Assembly: GCA_946533615.1 (NCBI GenBank)
Contig: CAMNBY010000244.1
Span: forward strand, 1-10,699
Reading direction: 5' to 3'
DNA: 10,699 nt
From: an uncultured Clostridia bacterium
Lineage (GTDB): Bacteria > Bacillota > Clostridia > Oscillospirales > Ruminococcaceae
The translations under genes were made by a program, and so were the position numbers. Under the pieces are notes generated by a model, which worked only from the letters and a program-made list of their open reading frames with translations, was not told where the DNA came from and did not search any database. Position 1 is the stretch's first letter. Each line of letters starts with the position of its first letter. Positions 1 to 6,237 of the stretch are shown here, piece after piece.

Positions 1-1402
1 ACACTTCGCTGGTGAGGTACTTTGCGTAGCCGTAGCCGAGAGAGGTCTTGACGGCTGCGTCCTCCTCGCGGAAGTAGAAGCTGTAGCTGAAATTATCCGA
101 CTGGACATAGAGCTGCGCTTTGCTGGAAGAAAGCGGTACGGCCTTCTGGATATGCTTGATGCCGCCGATATTCAGCTTCAGCACAGCCTCGTAGCCCTCG
201 CCCTCGGGAGCCTTGCGGATAGCGACCTCATAGTGCTCGTTCTCACACATATAAACGGTGAAGCCTGCCTCGCCGCTGCCCTCGACGCTTACCTGCGCCG
301 ACATCATCATATTGAACTCCTTCTGCCTCAGGGCAAGGAAGGTGGGAGAGTCGGCCTCGTCAAGGGTGATGTCCGTTCCGTGAAGGACGGCCTTGCCCTC
401 TGAGAGCTCGTAATTCCTGAGGTCGGGCTGACGCATATAGCACCAGTCCACGTCCCATTTCAGATTGCCGAAGTCGTAGTGGTTCACGATCTCCTGATCG
501 AAATCGCCGTCGATCTCGAAGTATTCCTCGGTGGTGCCGTCCATGCCTGCGGTGAACCAGCCGTCCTCGCCGAACTTGACGGGTGTCAGGAACACCTCGC
601 GGCCGAGGTTGTGGAAGGGCATCCAGAGGTGTATCTGCCTGAAGCCGAGGCTCAGGATGAACCAGTTGCCCTCCCTGTCCTGGATCAGGTCGCCGTGGCC
701 GATGCCCTGAATGATATACGGCGCCTTGTTGCGGTTGGAGAGCACAGGGTTGTTGGGATTGCGGGAATATCTGCCCCAGAGGCTGCGGCTGCGGGCGCAG
801 GTTATCATGTGGCCGTACTCGGTGCCGCCCTCGGCAGCCATCAGATAATACCAGCGGCCGATCTTGTAAAGGTGGGGGCTCTCGAGGAAGCGTCCGCCGC
901 TGCCCTGCCAGATGCACTTGCTCTCGGACAGCTTCTTGCCGGTCTCGATGTCGATCTCGCACTGAACGACGCCGCCGACGCCGTTATCGTCCTCGCCGTT
1001 GGACATGAAATACACCCTGTTCTTCTCGAAGTAGAGAGAGGGGTCGATGCCGCCCTGATCCACATAGATGGGCTCCGACCACTCGCCGTAGATGTCGTCG
1101 GTATAGACATAAAAATTCTGGCTGGTGGTGTCGTTGGTGGTGACAACGTAGAACCTGCCCTTGTTGAATCTTATCGTCGGGGCGAAGATACCGCCCGAGC
1201 TGTTTATCTTATCCAGCATCACCTGGCTGCGGCGTGTCAGCACATAGCCGATCTGCTTCCAGTTGACCAGGTCCTCGCTCTCGAAAAGCGGGATACCGGG
1301 AAAATACTGGAACGAGCTGCACACCATATAATACCTGCCGTTTGCAAAGCAAACGCTGGGGTCTGGATAAAAGCCTTTAACTACAGGGTTCCTGAATCTC
1401 AT
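1..1402 (-). CDS. GH43 beta-xylosidase / alpha-L-arabinofuranosidase, C-terminus cut by window edge
   Basis: I translated 467 codons from the ATG at 1402-1400; the frame stays open to the left edge, so the C-terminus is missing. The N-terminus matches the GH43 five-bladed beta-propeller of bacterial beta-xylosidases: NPVVKGFYPDPS gives the general base Asp14, GGIDPSLYF the pKa-modulating Asp120, and FLESPHLYK the general acid Glu174. GHGDL (His235) matches the central-cavity histidine of this family. The propeller runs to about residue 300, and the rest resembles the beta-sandwich that completes the active site in this subgroup (PF17851-like). There is no signal peptide, so it should act in the cytoplasm on imported xylo- or arabino-oligosaccharides. 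The start has a clear AAGGAGG site, and its ATG overlaps the stop of araD (ATGA), implying translational coupling. Whether xylose or arabinose is released cannot be read from sequence. Confidence 0.93.
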   Translation of the reverse strand, partial: MRFRNPVVKGFYPDPSVCFANGRYYMVCSSFQYFPGIPLFESEDLVNWKQIGYVLTRRSQVMLDKINSSGGIFAPTIRFNKGRFYVVTTNDTTSQNFYVYTDDIYGEWSEPIYVDQGGIDPSLYFEKNRVYFMSNGEDDNGVGGVVQCEIDIETGKKLSESKCIWQGSGGRFLESPHLYKIGRWYYLMAAEGGTEYGHMITCARSRSLWGRYSRNPNNPVLSNRNKAPYIIQGIGHGDLIQDREGNWFILSLGFRQIHLWMPFHNLGREVFLTPVKFGEDGWFTAGMDGTTEEYFEIDGDFDQEIVNHYDFGNLKWDVDWCYMRQPDLRNYELSEGKAVLHGTDITLDEADSPTFLALRQKEFNMMMSAQVSVEGSGEAGFTVYMCENEHYEVAIRKAPEGEGYEAVLKLNIGGIKHIQKAVPLSSSKAQLYVQSDNFSYSFYFREEDAAVKTSLGYGYAKYLTSEV

Positions 1403-2106
1403 TTGTCTTCCTCCTTGATCTGGCCGTAATAGGCGTTCTTTCCGTGTTTCCTCAAATAATGCTTGTCAAGCAGCTCCTGCTGCATGGCGCCTGCCGTCGG
1501 GTCGAGCCCCAGGGTGTGGTAATTCATGAAGGCTACCTCCTCGAGTACGACAGCGTGATAAACGGCGTCGTAAGCGTCCCTGCCCCAGGTGAAGGGGCCG
1601 TGGCTGCGCACCAGCACAGCGGGTATGTCCATGGGATCCTTCCCCTCGAAGGCCTCGATTATGACGGTGCCGGTTTCCTTCTCATATTCTCCTGCGATCT
1701 CGGCGGGAGTCATGGCTCTGGTGCAGGGCACCTCGCCGTAGAAATAATCGGCGTGGGTCGTCCCCATCGGGAGTATGCCCCGTCCGGCCTGAGCAAAGGC
1801 CACCGCCCAGCGGCTGTGCGTGTGACAGATGCCGCCTATCTGCGGGAATTTCCTGTAAAGCTCGAGATGTGTGGGAGTGTCGCTGGAGGGTCGGTAGCCG
1901 CCCTCGACGGTCTCGCCCGTTTCAAGGCTCACCACCACCATATCCTCGGCCTTCATTCCCTCGTACTCAACGCCCGAGGGCTTTATCACCATCAGGCCGC
2001 TTGCCCTGTCCACCGCGGAGACATTTCCCCAGGTAAAGGTCACCAGCCCGTGCTTCGGCAGCATCAGATTAGCCTCCAGCACCTTCTGTTTAAGTTCTTC
2101 AAGCAT
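1399..2106 (-). CDS. araD: L-ribulose-5-phosphate 4-epimerase
   Basis: This 235-residue class II aldolase/epimerase-fold enzyme interconverts L-ribulose 5-phosphate and D-xylulose 5-phosphate, the last step that feeds L-arabinose into the pentose phosphate pathway. The length is about that of E. coli AraD. The zinc ligands known for that enzyme are in place: Asp76 (SSDTPTH), His95 and His97 (CHTHS) and His169 (RSHGPF). Asp120 (THADYFYGE) corresponds to the catalytic acid/base, and a tyrosine near the C-terminus (NAYYGQI, Tyr226/227) matches the second catalytic residue. The phosphate-binding region TWGNVS and KPSGV is intact near residues 25-45. The start has an AGAAGGAG site upstream and overlaps the end of the kinase gene by 8 bases; the stop overlaps the GH43 start. 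The neighbours make an arabinose role more likely than ascorbate or L-xylulose use. Confidence 0.95.
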   Translation of the reverse strand: MLEELKQKVLEANLMLPKHGLVTFTWGNVSAVDRASGLMVIKPSGVEYEGMKAEDMVVVSLETGETVEGGYRPSSDTPTHLELYRKFPQIGGICHTHSRWAVAFAQAGRGILPMGTTHADYFYGEVPCTRAMTPAEIAGEYEKETGTVIIEAFEGKDPMDIPAVLVRSHGPFTWGRDAYDAVYHAVVLEEVAFMNYHTLGLDPTAGAMQQELLDKHYLRKHGKNAYYGQIKEEDK

Positions 2107-3697
2107 CTTGCTTCTCCTTCTGTGCTTTCATCGTTCTCTCGGCTTCAAGGACGATTCTGTAATTCTTCATGTATTCCGCAAAGCCCCGCGAGCCCTGCTC
2201 GTCGGGAGAATACTCCTCGGCCTCGAGGCCTGCGAAGACGCGGCTTTCAAGCCAGTCGGCAAGGCTCAGGCCGCCGCCCGTGACCATATACTGCGCCAGC
2301 AGAGCCATGCCCCAGGCGCCGCCTTCTCCGGCGCTTGCGGCAACTGCGGTGGGGGTGCCGAGACCGTCGGCAGCGATCTGTGCCGCCGCGCCCTTGACCT
2401 TGAACAATCCGCCGTGGCAGTTGAAGCGCTTCGCGGTCATTTTTTCCTTCTCAAAAAGTATATCGTTGCCAAGCTTGAGCGCCGCCAGAGAGGCGTAAAG
2501 CTCGGCGCGGACGAAGGCTCCGAGATCGGCGCGGCTGTCGGGAGAGCGCATATACATCGGCCTGCCCTCCGCCACACCGGCGACGGGCTCTCCCGAAATG
2601 AAGTTGCAGGCGGTCACTCCGCCGCAGTCGGCAGGAGCGGTCATGGCGTTCCTGTACAGCAGCTCATAGATGCTGCCGCGGTCAAGTCGGCTGCCCGAAA
2701 GCTCAGCGAACTGTTCAAACAGCTTCACCCAGTAGTCCAGCTCTCCGCAGCAGTTGTTGCAGTGTACCATAGCCACAGGCGCCCCGTCGGGAGTAGTGAC
2801 GACGTCTATCTCGGGGTAGCAGCCCGAAAGCTCGCGCTCCAGCACCAGCATCGAGAACACGGACGTCCCTGCGGAAATGTTCCCCGTTCCCGCGCGGACG
2901 GAATTTGTGGCGGTCATTCCCGTGCCTGCGTCGCCCTCGGGGGGACAGAGCGGAACGCCGGCTTTCAGGTCGCCCTCAGGGTCAAGCAGCACGGCGCCGC
3001 GCTCTGTGAGCCTGCCGCACTCTTCTCCTGCCGCAGCGATCACGGGGAGCATATCGCGAAGCTCACGGCCGCAGGCCGCAGCCTCGGGAAGCGCTGAAAA
3101 GCTCTTCATCATCTCGCTGTTATACCGGCAGCCACCCTCAACGGGGAACATTCCCGAAGCGTCGCCGACGCCCAGCACCCGTCTGCCCGTCAGAAGAAAG
3201 TGGACATAGCCTGCCAGCGTATTCAGGTGGGCGATCTGCTTGACGTGGGGCTCTCCGTTCAGCATCGCCTGATAAAGATGAGCGATGCTCCAGCGCTGCG
3301 GGATATTGAAGCCGAAGAGCGCCGTCAGCTTTTCGGCGGCCCCGGCTGTCATCGTGTTCCGCCACGTCCTGAACGGCACCAGCAGGCGGTCGGCCTCGTC
3401 AAAGGCGAGATAGCCGTGCATCATCGCCGAGATACCCATTCCCGCAAAGCCCGTAAGTGTTACGGAGAAGCGCTCCCTGACGTCGCGTTTCAGATCGGCG
3501 TAGCAGCTTTGCAGGGCGGTAATAATATCCTCCTGCGAGTAAGTCCAGACGCCGTTTTCGAGCCTGTTCTCCCACTCGTGAGCGCCCGAGGCCACAGGCT
3601 GCGAGCTCTCGTCACAGAGCACCGCCTTCACCCGCGTCGAGCCGAACTCAATGCCGAGAAAGCATTTCTCTTCCGCTATCAATTCCCTGACACTCAT
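2099..3697 (-). CDS. FGGY-family carbohydrate kinase, probable L-ribulokinase
   Basis: This 532-residue protein has the two-domain FGGY kinase layout. The N-terminal phosphate-binding loop is FLGIEFGSTRVKAVL (13-27). The expected catalytic aspartate is Asp256 in PPEGDAGTGM, followed by the second nucleotide-contact loop around GTGNISAGTS (270-279). A C-terminal CHGGLFK motif (427-433) sits where FGGY proteins bind the nucleotide. Being first in an operon with araD suggests phosphorylation of L-ribulose to L-ribulose 5-phosphate. The N-terminal loop differs from classical AraB and looks more like the non-orthologous clostridial ribulokinase described as AraK; that assignment is from memory of the family and is not certain. 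Xylulokinase or another ketose kinase remains possible. Translation starts at the ATG at 3697 behind GGAGG. No araA isomerase gene lies in the window. Confidence 0.85.
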   Translation of the reverse strand: MSVRELIAEEKCFLGIEFGSTRVKAVLCDESSQPVASGAHEWENRLENGVWTYSQEDIITALQSCYADLKRDVRERFSVTLTGFAGMGISAMMHGYLAFDEADRLLVPFRTWRNTMTAGAAEKLTALFGFNIPQRWSIAHLYQAMLNGEPHVKQIAHLNTLAGYVHFLLTGRRVLGVGDASGMFPVEGGCRYNSEMMKSFSALPEAAACGRELRDMLPVIAAAGEECGRLTERGAVLLDPEGDLKAGVPLCPPEGDAGTGMTATNSVRAGTGNISAGTSVFSMLVLERELSGCYPEIDVVTTPDGAPVAMVHCNNCCGELDYWVKLFEQFAELSGSRLDRGSIYELLYRNAMTAPADCGGVTACNFISGEPVAGVAEGRPMYMRSPDSRADLGAFVRAELYASLAALKLGNDILFEKEKMTAKRFNCHGGLFKVKGAAAQIAADGLGTPTAVAASAGEGGAWGMALLAQYMVTGGGLSLADWLESRVFAGLEAEEYSPDEQGSRGFAEYMKNYRIVLEAERTMKAQKEKQDA

Positions 3698-3734
3698 AGC
3701 CTCGCCTCCGTGAATATATTATTACACATTTTAT

Positions 3735-3763
3735 ATTATACTATGGACAATCCATTAATGCAA
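3735..3763 (-). promoter_or_regulatory. Sigma-A-type promoter of the kinase-araD-GH43 operon
   Basis: On the minus strand TTGCAT (3763-3758) is followed by a 17-base spacer and a perfect TATAAT (3740-3735). Transcription would begin near 3728, giving a leader of about 30 bases before the kinase ATG, with the GGAGG site inside it. Spacing and orientation fit a housekeeping promoter for the whole minus-strand operon. Confidence 0.75.
3743..3755. promoter_or_regulatory. 13-bp palindrome between -35 and -10, candidate operator
   Basis: ATGGACAATCCAT is a perfect inverted repeat, ATGGA and TCCAT separated by three bases. It lies wholly inside the spacer of the pentose operon promoter, where a bound repressor would block RNA polymerase. 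No regulator gene is in the window, so which protein binds here, if any, is unknown. Confidence 0.4.
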
Positions 3764-3832
3764 GGCTTTTTCGGCTATATCGGCATAATGAACAAAGCGG
3801 AAAATATTTTTTTGTTGATTTGTTAAAACTAT

Positions 3833-3912
3833 CCGTCCGATCGCTGCGCTGCGCTCAGCAAATAGTGAAAAGTGAAGAGTTACGGTATCGCCTTCGGCGA
3901 GGAAACGGACGG
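3833..3912 (+). other. Nested inverted repeats in the intergenic region
   Basis: CCGTCCG (3833-3839) can pair with CGGACGG (3906-3912), enclosing 66 bases that contain a tighter hairpin, TCGCC-TTC-GGCGA (3888-3900). No T-run follows, so it is not an obvious terminator. After it comes an AT-rich stretch (3945-3975) made of two GGATAATT units and then GTAAATTGTAAA. No gene was found between 3698 and 4282. Confidence 0.35.
3846..3873 (+). repeat. 28-bp intergenic tag, copy A
   Basis: This stretch (GCGCTGCGCTCAG, two variable bases, then AATAGTGAAAAGT) matches 9057-9084 at 26 of 28 positions. Both copies lie in intergenic DNA upstream of a longer shared repeat and of a plus-strand promoter. It looks like a dispersed intergenic sequence; no function was recognised. 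Confidence 0.7.
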
Positions 3913-3999
3913 TCGGGCTCGGGTCGGGGGGCTTTGTTGGCGCAGGATAATTGGATAATTGTAAATTGTAAAAAAGAGCGTTTTGATCTCCGCCGAGCT

Positions 4000-4136
4000 A
4001 TAACGTTCCACCCGGAACAAGCCCTCCCAACGGCTGCACCGCCGCCTCATTCACAAAGGCTCCCACCGCCCTTAGAGGGCGGCGCTGAGACTTAGGCCAA
4101 ACGATGAATTGAAACATTGGTGGGTGAATTAAAAAA
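4000..4136 (+). repeat. Dispersed ~136-bp non-coding repeat, copy A
   Basis: This segment runs from ATAACGTTCCACCCG to GGGTGAATTAAAAA and matches 9200-9335 with about a dozen mismatches and one single-base indel, roughly 90% identity by eye. It contains a perfect hairpin, CCGCCC-TTAGA-GGGCGG (4066-4082). An alternative pairing uses the upstream CGCCGCC and the GGCGGCG that partly overlaps the hairpin's right arm. The left end TTCCACCC is nearly complementary to the right end GGGTGAA, so the element could fold into a closed structure. It has no transposase gene and no clear target-site duplication. It lies upstream of the citrate synthase promoter. Confidence 0.8.
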
Positions 4137-4157
4137 CCGCCTCCCCTCCGGGGAGGC
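4131..4157 (-). terminator. Hairpin plus T-run reading as a minus-strand terminator
   Basis: GCCTCCCC (4139-4146) and GGGGAGGC (4150-4157) form a perfect 8-bp stem with a 3-base loop. Read on the minus strand it is followed by GG and six T residues (4136-4131), the form of a Rho-independent terminator. On the plus strand no T-run follows. It would stop antisense transcripts leaving the citrate synthase region before they reach the divergent pentose operon. Confidence 0.5.
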
Positions 4158-4170
4158 CTCGCAAAGCCCT

Positions 4171-4209
4171 GCCAAGCGCCCGATTGAAAGCTGGTGGGGG
4201 AATTAAAAA
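4171..4209 (+). repeat. Truncated third copy: right end of the ~136-bp repeat only
   Basis: GCCAAGCG, then ATTGAAAG, then TGGTGGGGGAATTAAAAA repeats the last ~40 bases of the 136-bp element and is closer to the copy at 9200-9335 at the extreme right end. It is separated from copy A by the GC-rich hairpin. Its A-tract runs directly up to the -35 box of the citrate synthase promoter. Confidence 0.6.
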
Positions 4210-4213
4210 AAAC

Positions 4214-4242
4214 TTGACAGAAGGGGCAGTTTGTGGTAAAAT
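4214..4242 (+). promoter_or_regulatory. Strong sigma-A-type promoter for citrate synthase
   Basis: Consensus TTGACA (4214-4219), a 17-base spacer, then TAAAAT (4237-4242) preceded by TGG, an extended -10. An A-tract immediately upstream could act as an UP element. The predicted transcription start near 4249 leaves a leader of about 34 bases and excludes the longer upstream in-frame ATG at 4184 as a start. Confidence 0.8.
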
Positions 4243-4282
4243 TAAAGTCTACACAAAAATTTTTAGAAGTGAGATGTGTAAT

Positions 4283-5632
4283 ATGGCTAATCATGCTGCA
4301 AGAGATATCCTGTATAAGCAGTTCGTCGAGAACAATTCCATCGACCCGAAGCTCTATGACAAGTATGTTGTAAAGCGCGGACTGCGTAATTCTGACGGCA
4401 CGGGTGTTATCGCAGGCCTCACAAATATATGTAACGTTCACGGCTACGTTATCAACGAGGGCGAAAAAGCCCCTATCGAGGGCCAGCTCATCTACCGCGG
4501 ATATAATATAAACGACATCGTGAACAACGCGGTAGCCGAGAACCGCTTCGCCTATGAGGAGACCGTGTACCTGCTGCTGATGGGCGAGCTGCCCACACGC
4601 TCCGAGCTCCAGGCCTTCTCGGATATTATGGCCGAGAACCGCGAACTGCCGCCCAGCTTCTTCGAGGATATGATACTTAAAGCGCCCTCAAAGAATATCA
4701 TGAACGGCATCGCCCGTTCGGTGCTGGCGCTCTATTCCTATGACGACGACCCCGAGGACAGAGCGCCTGCCAAGGAAATGGCCACGGCGATCTCTATCAT
4801 TTCGAGGCTGCCTAATATAATGGTATCAAGCTATCAGGTGAAGAAGAGGGTCTATGACAACGAGAGCCTTATCATGCATCCGCTGATACCCTCGCACTCG
4901 ACCGCACAGATGATACTTTCCGCCCTGCGCCCCAACAGAGAGTTCACCGACGAGGAGGCAAAGCTCCTTGACCTGATGCTGGTGCTGCACGCAGAGCACG
5001 GCGGCGGTAACAACTCCACCTTTGCCTGTAGGGTGCTGACCTCCTCAGGCACCGACCCCTACTCCGCTTATTCGGCGGCTATCGGCTCGCTCAAGGGACC
5101 GAGACACGGCGGCGCCAACGCAAAGGTCTCCCAGATGCAGGAGTGTGTCAAGCGCGGCGTCAAAAACTGGGACGACGAGGACGAGGTCGCAGAGTTCCTC
5201 AAGCGCATACTCCGCAAGGAGGAGGGCGACCACAGCGGCCTGATCTACGGCATGGGCCACGCGGTATACACCCTCTCCGACCCGAGAGCCGTGATACTTA
5301 AAGCCAACGCCAAGAAGCTTGCAAAGGGCACCGAGTACGAGGCCGAGTTCCGCCTGCTGGAATCCATCGAGAGGCTGACGCCTCAGCTCTTCAAGGAGAT
5401 CAAGAAGGACGACAAGGTGATGTGCGCGAACGTTGATATGTATTCGGGACTGGTCTACAGGATGCTCGGCATACCCAGCGACCTGTTCACGCCGCTGTTC
5501 GCGGTCTCAAGAATGGCAGGCTGGAGCGCCCACCGCTTCGAGGAGCTTGTAACGGGCAAGCGCATAATCCGCCCCGCCTACAAGGCTATCCGCGGAAACA
5601 AGGAATACATACCGATAGACGACAGAAAGTGA
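4283..5632 (+). CDS. Citrate synthase
   Basis: This 449-residue enzyme condenses acetyl-CoA with oxaloacetate to give citrate and CoA in the cytoplasm. The three family catalytic residues are visible: His239 in HAEHGGGNN, His326 in GMGHAVYTLSDPR and Asp385 in VDMYSGLVY. The conserved GPRHGGANA loop (272-280) for CoA binding and VTGKRIIRPAY near the C-terminus are also present. The ~40 N-terminal residues before the core are typical of the longer clostridial type. I start it at 4283 because an upstream in-frame ATG at 4184 lies before the promoter; the ATG at 4274, three codons earlier, is a possible alternative with a GAAGTGAG site close by. The ribosome site is weak for either. Without other TCA genes here, a role in the oxidative branch leading to glutamate is an inference. 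2-Methylcitrate synthase activity cannot be excluded. Confidence 0.93.
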   Translation: MANHAARDILYKQFVENNSIDPKLYDKYVVKRGLRNSDGTGVIAGLTNICNVHGYVINEGEKAPIEGQLIYRGYNINDIVNNAVAENRFAYEETVYLLLMGELPTRSELQAFSDIMAENRELPPSFFEDMILKAPSKNIMNGIARSVLALYSYDDDPEDRAPAKEMATAISIISRLPNIMVSSYQVKKRVYDNESLIMHPLIPSHSTAQMILSALRPNREFTDEEAKLLDLMLVLHAEHGGGNNSTFACRVLTSSGTDPYSAYSAAIGSLKGPRHGGANAKVSQMQECVKRGVKNWDDEDEVAEFLKRILRKEEGDHSGLIYGMGHAVYTLSDPRAVILKANAKKLAKGTEYEAEFRLLESIERLTPQLFKEIKKDDKVMCANVDMYSGLVYRMLGIPSDLFTPLFAVSRMAGWSAHRFEELVTGKRIIRPAYKAIRGNKEYIPIDDRK

Positions 5633-5642
5633 AGCCGGATAT

Positions 5643-6110
5643 ATGAAAGCTAAGTTCATCTCTCTTGCGCTCGCAGGCGCAATGATGCTGGCGCTCCCGT
5701 CCTGCGGAGACAGCAGTTCATCGGAAGCAGAAAGCAAGGCCGCCGAAGCGCAGCCCTCCGCCGGGACGATACTCGGACAGGAAGCAGAACGCGGCACAAA
5801 ATATACTCTATATATCGGGCTCAACGACAAGGACACCTTCGAGCAGAAGATGAGCACCGAGGAGGCCGTGGAGAAGGCCAATAAGATCTGCGCCGACCAC
5901 GCAGGCGGCTTCACACAGATGAACGCCACCGGCGGCTGGACAAACGAGGACGGCACCATGGGACGCGAGAACACCCTCGTTTACATGATCTACGATATTT
6001 CAGAAAAGGATCTCAGAGCTATACTTGACGAGCTTATCAAGGAGTTCAACCAGAGCTCGGTGCTTGTCGAGGCGGCGGAGACCTCTCACATTTACTACTC
6101 GGGAGAGTAA
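5643..6110 (+). CDS. Small predicted lipoprotein, possibly DUF3574-like
   Basis: This 155-residue protein starts with a lipoprotein signal: Lys2 and Lys4, a hydrophobic stretch (5-18) and lipobox LPSC with the lipidated Cys21. Proline at -2 is less usual but tolerated. A Ser/Glu/Ala-rich linker (22-45) follows, then one compact alpha/beta domain (about 50-153). The domain begins TKYTLYIGL and holds a GGWTNEDGTMGRENT turn, a strand VYMIYDI, a helix, and SSVLVEAAE near the end. This order resembles the uncharacterised DUF3574 family, recalled by pattern only. It would be anchored to the outer face of the membrane. It begins 10 bases after citrate synthase with a poor ribosome site and no promoter of its own, so it is probably co-transcribed and perhaps translationally dependent. 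Its function is unknown. Confidence 0.85.
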   Translation: MKAKFISLALAGAMMLALPSCGDSSSSEAESKAAEAQPSAGTILGQEAERGTKYTLYIGLNDKDTFEQKMSTEEAVEKANKICADHAGGFTQMNATGGWTNEDGTMGRENTLVYMIYDISEKDLRAILDELIKEFNQSSVLVEAAETSHIYYSGE

Positions 6111-6119
6111 AAATCACAG

Positions 6120-6149
6120 AACGGGCTGTATGCGGCAGCCCGTTTTTTT
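6120..6149 (+). terminator. Rho-independent terminator after the lipoprotein gene
   Basis: ACGGGCTG (6121-6128) pairs with CAGCCCGT (6136-6143) around a 7-base loop and runs into seven T residues (6143-6149). It begins 10 bases after the lipoprotein stop codon and ends the citrate synthase-lipoprotein transcript. Confidence 0.92.
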
Positions 6150-6167
6150 GTGTCCTGTACTTTGCAC

Positions 6168-6196
6168 TTGAAAAAAACGCGGCGCTGTGGTATAAT
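6168..6196 (+). promoter_or_regulatory. Sigma-A-type promoter for the HD-GYP operon
   Basis: TTGAAA (6168-6173), a 17-base spacer and perfect TATAAT (6191-6196) with an extended -10 TGG just before it. It sits right after the preceding terminator. Transcription would begin near 6203, about 35 bases before the HD-GYP ATG. Confidence 0.78.
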
Positions 6197-6237
6197 GTTC
6201 TTATTGAGATCTCATCGGGAAAAAGGAGGCAGATGTC

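Noticed and set aside
479..2283. Long plus-strand open frames opposite the GH43 and araD genes
   Set aside because: Their products show no domain, while the minus strand carries enzymes with intact catalytic residues, overlapping stops and starts and good ribosome sites.
3945..3975. Short AT-rich near-repeats considered as a CRISPR array or replication-origin iterons
   Set aside because: The units are 7-8 bases, few and without spacers, and no cas, rep or dnaA gene is nearby.
4000..4136. The 136-bp repeat as an insertion sequence or attachment site
   Set aside because: There is no transposase or integrase, the ends are only weakly inverted and no target duplication is visible, so it was kept as an unnamed repeat.
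4000..4136. The 136-bp repeat as a riboswitch for the downstream gene
   Set aside because: It lies upstream of the predicted promoter in both regions, so it would not be part of the downstream gene's message.
4184..4282. An in-frame extension of citrate synthase starting at 4184 (33 extra residues)
   Set aside because: It begins before a near-consensus promoter at 4214-4242, covers repeat DNA and has no ribosome site; the residues do not look like citrate synthase.
3998..4441. A 147-codon open frame on the minus strand across the repeat and the start of citrate synthase
   Set aside because: It overlaps a well-supported gene antisense and runs through repeat DNA. The matching repeat at 9200-9335 encodes a similar peptide in part, but a one-base indel breaks the frame and no ribosome site is seen, so coding is unlikely.
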